From Streptomyces spinosisporus (GTDB taxonomy: Bacteria > Actinomycetota > Actinomycetes > Streptomycetales > Streptomycetaceae), in assembly GCF_022698145.1 (NCBI RefSeq), contig NZ_JALDAX010000007.1, forward strand, positions 62,001-126,000: 64,000 nucleotides of DNA, in the 5' to 3' direction. Position 1 is the first letter of the stretch. Each line of letters opens with the position of its first letter. Of this stretch, positions 58,549 to 64,000 are shown one piece after another. The notes below the pieces were generated by a model that saw nothing but the letters and a program-made list of their open reading frames with translations, searched no databases and was not told the DNA's origin. The position numbers and the translations under genes were made by a program.

Positions 58549-59043
58549 CTAGGCGACGACGCCCGAGTCCTCGATGACGATCTTCTTGGAGGTCGCGCCC
58601 GAGCGGGAGCCGAGGGCCTCGACGGCCTTGACGACGTCCTCGCCCTCGACGACCTCGCCGAAGACGACGTGCTTGCCGTCCAGCCAAGGCGTCACGATCG
58701 TGGTGATGAAGAACTGCGAGCCGTTGGTGCCGGGGCCCGCGTTGGCCATGCTGAGCAGGAACGGCCTGTCGTGCTTGAGCTGGAAGTTCTCGTCCGCGAA
58801 CTTCTCGCCATAGATGCTCTTGCCGCCCGTGCCGTTGCCGTGGGTGAAGTCGCCGCCCTGCAGCATGAACTCGGGGATGACCCGGTGGAAGGGCGCGCCC
58901 TTGTAGCCGTAGCCGTTCTGGCCGGTCGCCAGCTCACGGAAGTTGCGCGCCGTCTTCGGCACGACGTCGTCGAACAGCCGGAAGACGACGCGACCGAGCT
59001 TCTCGCCGTTGGCCGAAATTTCGAAATACACGTTCTCGCTCAT
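58549..59043 (-). CDS. Peptidyl-prolyl cis-trans isomerase, cyclophilin A type
   Basis: 164 residues, full length for a single-domain cyclophilin. VYFEISANGEKLGRVVFRLFDDVVPKTARNFREL, FHRVIPEFMLQGGDFTHGNGTGG (catalytic Arg), SMANAGPGTNGSQFFITT and WLDGKHVVFGEV (the Trp of the cyclosporin pocket) are all intact. There is no signal peptide. Cytoplasmic proline isomerase, monocistronic with a strong terminator; highly conserved in Streptomyces. Confidence 0.97.
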   Translation of the reverse strand: MSENVYFEISANGEKLGRVVFRLFDDVVPKTARNFRELATGQNGYGYKGAPFHRVIPEFMLQGGDFTHGNGTGGKSIYGEKFADENFQLKHDRPFLLSMANAGPGTNGSQFFITTIVTPWLDGKHVVFGEVVEGEDVVKAVEALGSRSGATSKKIVIEDSGVVA

Positions 59044-59113
59044 GGCTCTGATTCTCCACATCAGGCGCGCCCAGGTCGAACGGGCCCGGCGCACGGGGGT
59101 GCGCCCCGCGCGG

Positions 59114-59815
59114 TCAGCCCGTGATGCGCAGGGCCTGCAGTTGCTCCTGGAGCGGGCCGAGACCGACATCGCTGCGGCGCTCGTCGACGCTCTGCGGATG
59201 GCGGATCGGATACGGGCGCAGGGTTCTGGGGCTGATCCGCGTGCCGTAGTACTGGGGCTGGCCCAGGTCGACCGCGCACTGGTCCGCGACATAGGCGAAG
59301 TGGATGGCGGGCGTGTGCCCGTCGGCGGTGGCCCGGGCGATCAGATCGCGGCACCGGAGGCGGAAGCCGAGGTCGGGGGAGTGCAGCAGGATCATCACGG
59401 CCGCGGTCGACGCGGGCGATCCGACCAGGTCGGCGTGCGGCCACCCGTGTCGCGCGACGATCGCCGCGAGGGCCTCGGCGTTGTCCCGGTGGCACTGCGC
59501 GAGCCGGTGCCGCCGCAGCGGCGCGGGGTCCGCCTGCGCCAGCCGCATCAACTCCCGGTCCTGCTCCGCCCTGCCCAACAACTCAACAGCAAGCGCCTCC
59601 ACATCCCCGTACGCCGACCCGCTTCCGCCATCGACACACTGTCCGGCCGACAGACGGGTCGGGCCATCGGCCGACTGTCGAGCGGTGTCCTTGACGCCGG
59701 CACTTCCCGCGGCGGTCGAAGGCTGCGTCCTCGTGGCGGGCGTCGCGCTCTCCGGCGGTGTGACGCCGCGGAGTTCGCTGTTCGTGGTGCCCGGGGCGGG
59801 GGCTCGATCCTTCAT
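59114..59815 (-). CDS. DUF6624 family protein
   Basis: 233 residues. After a low-complexity Thr/Ala/Gly N-terminus of about 65 residues, the domain shows RAEQDRELMR, RDNAEALAAIVARHGWP, HSPDLGFRLRC and a closing AVDLGQPQYYGTRI with a PIRHPQSVDERR tail, the DUF6624 pattern. Function unknown. The start overlaps the stop of the HATPase gene (ATGA), so the two are co-translated. Confidence 0.82.
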   Translation of the reverse strand: MKDRAPAPGTTNSELRGVTPPESATPATRTQPSTAAGSAGVKDTARQSADGPTRLSAGQCVDGGSGSAYGDVEALAVELLGRAEQDRELMRLAQADPAPLRRHRLAQCHRDNAEALAAIVARHGWPHADLVGSPASTAAVMILLHSPDLGFRLRCRDLIARATADGHTPAIHFAYVADQCAVDLGQPQYYGTRISPRTLRPYPIRHPQSVDERRSDVGLGPLQEQLQALRITG

Positions 59816-60339
59816 GGCGTCGCCTCCCGGCGTCCCCGTGCCATCGTGAACCACACTCGTTTGCCCGGGGAGCCCGGTTCGGGGGGTGCGGTGCCCCAGC
59901 CGTCGGTGAGGGCGGAGACGATGGCCAGGCCGCGGCCCGACTCGGCGCAGTCGTCCGTCGGCTGCGGTCGGGGTGGTAAGGGGGAGCGGTCGGCGACGAT
60001 CACGCGGAGTACGTGCTCGGTGCATTCGACGGCGACGGTGATGGTGTCGCCGGGGCCGTGACCGGCATGTCTGACGGCGTTCGCGAAGAGTTCGCCGGTG
60101 GCGAGGGCCGCGTTGTCGATCTGCTCGGGGTGCGGCAGCACGGTGGCGAGGCGGTCGGTGACCGTGTGCCGTACCGCGGCGGCCCAGGAGGGGTCGGCCG
60201 GGAAGGTCCAACGAAGGAGTTCGTTCGCGGCGGGCCTCGCGGTCCGGGCCCGAACTGCCGCCCTGGGGGCGAACGTTCCGTCACCGTCGTGGACCCGTAA
60301 GGACGACGGCGCGCGGCGCTGTGCCCTGAATGCCGTCAT
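59812..60339 (-). CDS. ATP-binding (HATPase_c_2) anti-sigma-factor-like protein
   Basis: 175 residues from the ATG after AGGGAGG. AALATGELFANAVRHAG is the N-box with its Asn, and GRGLAIVSALTDGWG is the G-box of Bergerat-fold serine kinases of the RsbW/SpoIIAB group that abound in Streptomyces. It probably binds a sigma or anti-anti-sigma factor. A poorly conserved N-terminus of about 40 residues precedes the domain. Divergent from the XRE gene. Confidence 0.87.
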   Translation of the reverse strand: MTAFRAQRRAPSSLRVHDGDGTFAPRAAVRARTARPAANELLRWTFPADPSWAAAVRHTVTDRLATVLPHPEQIDNAALATGELFANAVRHAGHGPGDTITVAVECTEHVLRVIVADRSPLPPRPQPTDDCAESGRGLAIVSALTDGWGTAPPEPGSPGKRVWFTMARGRREATP

Positions 60340-60613
60340 CGAACCTCCCTCGTGCGCAGCCCTGTTGCGGGGTGGCTGCTCCGGTGGCCGTGATGAGAAC
60401 GGCAGACCCGTCCGGACATCAGTTCCCTTGGCGCCAACGGCCGTTGGGCACCACATGAGCGCTCGGTACGACAGGTCACAGGTTCACTATGGCCTCGTGC
60501 AAACTCAGCCCGCAACCTTCATTCCGATAATTTCAGATCTATCGCTTCGTTCTGTCGGACTCGTCTCAGCCGTGGCACACTGCAGAGCGTGACGGCCTTT
60601 CAGGAGGTTGGAC
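60340..60613. promoter_or_regulatory. Divergent control region with 14-bp palindrome
   Basis: 274 bp between the HATPase and XRE genes. It holds the perfect palindrome CCAACGGCCGTTGG (60434–60447) and an AT-rich patch (60520–60560) likely to contain a promoter. No -35/-10 pair is convincing by eye. Confidence 0.45.
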
Positions 60614-61480
60614 GTGAGCGACAACCGCTCGGGCGGCAGCGCACCGACCGTCCTGAGAATCGTTCTCGGCAGACGCCTGCGAACCCTGCGCGAGCAGGCG
60701 GGGGTGTCGTTCGAGGACGCGGCGCGGGCCATCGAGGTGACCCCTCTGACGGTCCGCCGGATCGAGAAGGCCGAGGTGGGCCTGCGGATCCCCTACGTCA
60801 GGGAACTGCTGCACACCTACGGGGTCCCCGAACCGGAGATCGACGACTTCCTCGGCCTGGCCAGGGAGGCCAACCAGCCCGGGTGGTGGTACTCGTACCG
60901 CGACGTGCTGCCCGAGTGGTTCAAGGCCTATGTGAGCCTGGAGAGCGAAGCCAGCGTCATCCGGCTCTACGAACCCCACTACGTCCCGGGCCTGTTGCAG
61001 ACGCACGACTACGCCGCCGCGCTGCTGCACGTCGGCTTCCCCAACGAGCCCAAGGAGGAGATCGACCGCCGCGTGTCCCTGCGCCTGAGGCGCCAGGACC
61101 TCCTCACCAAGCCGGACGCCCCGACCGTCTGGGCCATCCTGGACGAGACGGTACTGCGCCGGCCCGTCGGCGGGGCCGAGGTGATGCGGGCTCAGATAGA
61201 CCGTTTGATCGAGGCCTTGGCCAGGCCCAAGGTCCGCATCCAGATCATGCCCGTGTCCGTGGGCGCCCACCCCGGTGCCTTCGGCCCCTTCCACCACTTC
61301 CGCTTCGGATTCTCCGAACTGCCCGACGTCGTCTACACCGAGAACCTGACCGGCGCCGTCTACGTCGACCGGCCCGAGGACGTCGTCTCCTATCTCGAAG
61401 TGCTGGACCGGATGTCCGTTCAGGCGGAGCCGGTTGCACGAACCAGGGACATCCTGGGTGAACTGCGTAAGGAGCTGTGA
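60614..61480 (+). CDS. XRE-family HTH regulator with DUF5753 domain (Scr1-like)
   Basis: 288 residues from a GTG 6 nt after AGGAGG. The N-terminal HTH is LGRRLRTLREQAGVSFEDAARAIEVTPLTVRRIEKAEVG. The DUF5753 region holds IRLYEPHYVPGLLQTHDYAAALL, WAILDETVLRRPVGG, IQIMPVSVGAHPG and FGFSELPDVVYTENLTGAVYVD. Such proteins pair with a DUF397 partner, as here 3 bp downstream; related pairs (Scr1–Scr2) affect antibiotic production. Confidence 0.93.
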   Translation: MSDNRSGGSAPTVLRIVLGRRLRTLREQAGVSFEDAARAIEVTPLTVRRIEKAEVGLRIPYVRELLHTYGVPEPEIDDFLGLAREANQPGWWYSYRDVLPEWFKAYVSLESEASVIRLYEPHYVPGLLQTHDYAAALLHVGFPNEPKEEIDRRVSLRLRRQDLLTKPDAPTVWAILDETVLRRPVGGAEVMRAQIDRLIEALARPKVRIQIMPVSVGAHPGAFGPFHHFRFGFSELPDVVYTENLTGAVYVDRPEDVVSYLEVLDRMSVQAEPVARTRDILGELRKEL

Positions 61481-61483
61481 TCC

Positions 61484-61729
61484 ATGGGATCCAAGGACCG
61501 CATCTACAGTGGAATGCCCGCCACCGATCTGGGAGCCGAGGGCTGGCACAAGCCCTGGAGCGGGACCAACGGCGGCAGTTGCGTCGAAGCCAAGCGACTG
61601 CCCGACGGCAGCGTCGCCTTCCGTCAGTCCACCAACCCCGACGGGCCCGCGCTCGTCTACACCCGCAACGAGATGATCTCCTTCCTGGAAGGTGCCAAGG
61701 CCGGCCAGGCGGACTTCCTCGTCGCCTGA
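61484..61729 (+). CDS. DUF397 protein, partner of the XRE regulator
   Basis: 81 residues. WHKPWSGTNGGSCVEAKRLPDGSVAFRQSTNPDGPALVYT with a closing EMISFLEGAKAGQADFLV is the standard DUF397 domain. These small proteins bind or modulate the paired XRE regulator, in a way compared with toxin–antitoxin pairs. It lies in the same operon and is followed by a strong stem-loop. Confidence 0.93.
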   Translation: MGSKDRIYSGMPATDLGAEGWHKPWSGTNGGSCVEAKRLPDGSVAFRQSTNPDGPALVYTRNEMISFLEGAKAGQADFLVA

Positions 61730-61768
61730 GACGCCCGCGCCCGACCCCGCGAACGGACAACCGGACAC

Positions 61769-61797
61769 GCCCGCACGGCGACCTCCGCCGTGCGGGC
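61769..61797 (+). terminator. Stem-loop terminator of the XRE–DUF397 operon
   Basis: GCCCGCACGGCG–ACCTC–CGCCGTGCGGGC, exact 12-bp arms with a 5-nt loop, 40 bp after the DUF397 stop. No U-tract. Confidence 0.75.
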
Positions 61798-61890
61798 CCG
61801 CGGCCCCTCGCCTTGTCAACTCGGGTCCCCCACGCAGGCGTTGTCGTTAGGTTGAACACACACCCCGTGACGCACGGCAGGAGAAGCTCC

Positions 61891-62697
61891 ATGGCAGACA
61901 GCAAGCCGACCGACCAGGACGCGCTGTCCAAGATCGACACCTCGGTGCCGCACTCGGCGCGCATCTGGAACTACTGGATGGGCGGGAAGGACAACTACGA
62001 GGTCGACCGGGTCGCGGGCGACGCCTACCGCGAGACCGCCCCCAACATCGAGACCATGGCCCGCGCCTCCCGGCACTATCTGATCCGCGCCGTCACCCTC
62101 GTGGCCGGCGAGCTCGGCGTCCGCCAGTTCCTCGACATCGGCACCGGACTGCCGACGTACGACAACACCCACCAGGTCGCCCAGCGCATCGCCCCCGAGT
62201 CCCGCATCGTCTACGTCGACAACGACCCCCTGGTGCTGCGGCACGCCCAGGCGCTGCTCACCAGCTCCCCCGAGGGCGTGACCGAGTACATCGACGCCGA
62301 CCTGCACGAGCCCGAGAGGATCATCGAACGGGCCGCCAAGATCCTGGACTTCGACCGGCCGGTCGCGCTCATGCTCATGGGCATCCTCGGCCACATCCAG
62401 GACTACGAGGAGGCCAAGTCCATCGTCCGCCGCCTCCAGGCCGCGCTGCCGTCCGGCAGTTACTTCGTCCACTACGACAGCACCGACACCGACGCCTCCC
62501 TCAAGGACGCCCAGCAGGGCTACGACGACACCGGCGCCATTCCGTACGTGCTGCGCAGCCCGGACCAGGTCGCCGCCTACTACGAGGGACTCGAGCTGCT
62601 GGAGCCCGGGATCGTCTCCTGCCCGCTGTGGCGACCCGAGCCGGGCAGCACACCCGAGCCCACGGACATCTACGGCGGAGTCGCCCGCAAGCCCTGA
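61891..62697 (+). CDS. S-adenosyl methyltransferase family protein (PF04672 type)
   Basis: 268 residues, AGGAGAAG 5 nt before the ATG. DTSVPHSARIWNYWMGGKDNYEVDR is the signature opening of this actinobacterial family. FLDIGTGLPTYDNTHQVAQ is the SAM-binding glycine loop, and VYVDNDPLVLRHAQALL holds the acidic residue for the ribose. Many paralogues occur per Streptomyces genome; substrates are unknown. Convergent with the Rieske gene (7-bp gap). Confidence 0.9.
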   Translation: MADSKPTDQDALSKIDTSVPHSARIWNYWMGGKDNYEVDRVAGDAYRETAPNIETMARASRHYLIRAVTLVAGELGVRQFLDIGTGLPTYDNTHQVAQRIAPESRIVYVDNDPLVLRHAQALLTSSPEGVTEYIDADLHEPERIIERAAKILDFDRPVALMLMGILGHIQDYEEAKSIVRRLQAALPSGSYFVHYDSTDTDASLKDAQQGYDDTGAIPYVLRSPDQVAAYYEGLELLEPGIVSCPLWRPEPGSTPEPTDIYGGVARKP

Positions 62698-62704
62698 CCG
62701 CCCG

Positions 62705-63895
62705 TCACCCGGCAGGGGTGCCCGGCTCTTCGCCACGGCGGCCGGGCGCCGGCGCCGTGCCACCGCACACCGCGGCGGCGGTACCGCACGGCGCGGCCCG
62801 GGAGACGATCGGCACGCCGTTGGAGCGCAGCACTTCACGCACGTCCAGGATCAGCGGGAACACCTCGTGGTTGCGGTCCTCGCCCTGCTCGTCCCACGCC
62901 CGCTGCTCGGCCTCGACGGCCATCCGGTCCTCGGCGAACACCCGCTCGGTGAAGCGCCGGATGAACGGCCAGGCCAGCTGCAGCGCGCCCGGCACCCGGG
63001 GCTTCTCGATCATGAGCAGGCCGTAGACATGGCAGCGGCGCTGCTCGGCGTCCTCCGGCACGTACACGGCCCAGAGCCGGAAGACGGGCCGCTCGGCGCC
63101 CTGCGGGACCAGGTCGAGCGTCTGGTACGGGTACTCCGTACGGATGGTCATCACATCGCTGGAGTCGCGGCCGTTGACGCCCTCGGCCGCCAGCAGACCG
63201 GCGGCGCGGTTGCGCTTGCCGCCCGCGTGGGTGAACAGATACCGCGCCTCCACCGAGCGTGCGTCGGTCCGGTGGCCCAGCAGTTCCGGGCGGAGCCTGC
63301 CGACCACGCCCCGGTGCAGGAACTGGTGGTTCATGTCGAGGAGGTTCTCGTGCATGAACGAGTAGTGGCAGCGCACCGTGCGGGAGAACGTCATGGCCCG
63401 ATACCGCCCCGAGCCGTAGGCAGGCAGTTCGGGAAGCGGGACGGCCGCCGCCCGTTCCACGGCGCCCGGGAAGACGAAGACCAGACCGTAGGCCTCACGG
63501 ACGGGGTAGCCGCGCACACCGCGCGGCGGACGGCCGTCGCCCTTGGACAAGTACGGGATCTGCGAGATGCGTCCGTCACCGCGGTAGGTCCACGCGTGAT
63601 AGCAGCAGCGCAGCGCCTCACCCTCCACCACGCCCATGCTCAGCGGCACCTGACGGTGCGCGCACCGGTCCTCCAGGGCGTACACGGCACCGCTCTGTCC
63701 GCGGTAGAGGGCGATGCGCTCACCGGCGAACGCGGTCGCCAGCGCCCTTCCGCCGCGCACACTCCGGGACAGCGCGACGGGATACCAGTGATCGGGATGC
63801 GCCCCGATGCGCCGAAGATCGGCGATGCCGGACTGTGGATCGCGATGCGCCGATGGACGATCGCTCCCCGTTTCTACTGATTCGGTATCGGTCAT
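62705..63895 (-). CDS. Rieske [2Fe-2S] non-haem iron oxygenase (PaO/vanillate-demethylase-like)
   Basis: 396 residues from the ATG preceded by AAGGAAAGGG. The Rieske cluster ligands are Cys78-x-His80 and Cys97-x2-His100. The mononuclear iron site has Asp187, His190 and His194 in ENLLDMNHQFLHRG. The architecture is that of class IA-type terminal oxygenases that hydroxylate or demethylate aromatic or terpenoid substrates. No reductase or ferredoxin gene is adjacent. The C-terminal 40 residues are low-complexity. The remaining 105 bp to the window end hold only its upstream region. Confidence 0.9.
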   Translation of the reverse strand: MTDTESVETGSDRPSAHRDPQSGIADLRRIGAHPDHWYPVALSRSVRGGRALATAFAGERIALYRGQSGAVYALEDRCAHRQVPLSMGVVEGEALRCCYHAWTYRGDGRISQIPYLSKGDGRPPRGVRGYPVREAYGLVFVFPGAVERAAAVPLPELPAYGSGRYRAMTFSRTVRCHYSFMHENLLDMNHQFLHRGVVGRLRPELLGHRTDARSVEARYLFTHAGGKRNRAAGLLAAEGVNGRDSSDVMTIRTEYPYQTLDLVPQGAERPVFRLWAVYVPEDAEQRRCHVYGLLMIEKPRVPGALQLAWPFIRRFTERVFAEDRMAVEAEQRAWDEQGEDRNHEVFPLILDVREVLRSNGVPIVSRAAPCGTAAAVCGGTAPAPGRRGEEPGTPAG

Positions 63896-64000
63896 CCCTT
63901 TCCTTAGCACATGCGAGACGAACACGGACAGTCCCACGACGGGCTCGCGGCTGTCACGTTTCGCCGCCCTGCACGGTCTACCTGGTGACGACCGACGAGC

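Noticed and set aside
62705..63895. Rieske oxygenase as the missing ring hydroxylase of the Pht5-like locus
   Set aside because: It lies 17 kb away beyond several unrelated modules, lacks the TTGTCSRACAA operator, and resembles PaO/demethylase-type rather than phthalate dioxygenase enzymes.
1..64000. tRNA, rRNA, CRISPR arrays, insertion sequences, phage or integrative-element borders
   Set aside because: Looked for cloverleaf CCA ends, regular spaced repeats, transposase motifs and terminal inverted repeats; none found by eye.

Overview
The window is high-GC actinobacterial DNA, very probably from a Streptomyces. Signs are near-universal G/C in third codon positions, GTG/TTG starts, ATGA/GTGA gene overlaps, and families typical of that genus (XRE–DUF397 pair, DUF6624, PF04672-type methyltransferase, ScCypA-like cyclophilin). 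No tRNA, rRNA, CRISPR array or insertion sequence was seen.

Region 1 (1–21.9 kb) is an exopolysaccharide or cell-wall glycan locus. It holds the end of a sugar aminotransferase, a very large secreted dimethylformamidase-like/DUF4082 protein, three GT2 glycosyltransferases, three Wzz-like chain-length proteins (one fused to a Wzy/O-antigen-ligase-type polymerase), a Wzx-type flippase and a beta-helix lipoprotein. It also holds a WecB–WecC–WecG set (UDP-GlcNAc to UDP-ManNAc to UDP-ManNAcA, plus a transferase) and a four-gene rmlA–rmlB–rmlD–acetyltransferase operon. rmlC is absent from the window. The polymer is therefore predicted to contain ManNAcA-like and dTDP-6-deoxy(amino)hexose residues.

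Region 2 (22.0–45.9 kb) is the most unusual part, a roughly 24-kb two-armed catabolic locus. The minus arm (29.2 to 22.0 kb) has a 4,5-dihydroxyphthalate-decarboxylase-like (Pht5-like) protein behind a coupled 21-codon leader ORF, an amidohydrolase, two tandem solute-binding lipoproteins, a fused double permease and an ABC ATPase. The plus arm (31.3 to 45.9 kb) has a second ABC ATPase, a CoxG-like protein, an HpcH/HpaI aldolase, a LigJ-like hydratase/amidohydrolase, a ThDP enzyme, a DUF3500 protein, three more Pht5-like paralogues, another amidohydrolase, a GntR/FCD regulator and a carboxylesterase. It ends with the SBP and permease that match the first ATPase. An MFS exporter sits between the arms. 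Both arm promoters share an 18-nt block and the same layout: -35, 17-nt spacer, -10, then an 11-bp operator TTGTCGGACAA. A second operator lies 108–109 bp upstream of each. The layout suggests one looping repressor, most likely the in-cluster GntR, over an undescribed uptake/catabolic pathway.

Region 3 (46–58.4 kb) is a series of small regulated modules, each with palindromes near its promoters. They are: a MarR/GbsR-like regulator divergent from DUF4097 plus an alpha/beta hydrolase; a RibD/DHFR-like reductase; a DUF2848/MHS transporter/nitrilase/cupin/GntR module with TTGTATAC sites; and an IclR module (MFS, HMG-CoA-lyase-like, class III CoA-transferase) with a shared YGAGT-N5-ACTCA motif.

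Region 4 (58.5–64 kb) is more ordinary: a cyclophilin with a large terminator, DUF6624 plus a HATPase anti-sigma-like protein, an XRE–DUF397 pair, an S-adenosylmethionine methyltransferase and a Rieske oxygenase. All functional statements come from motif and family recognition by eye; no database search was run.
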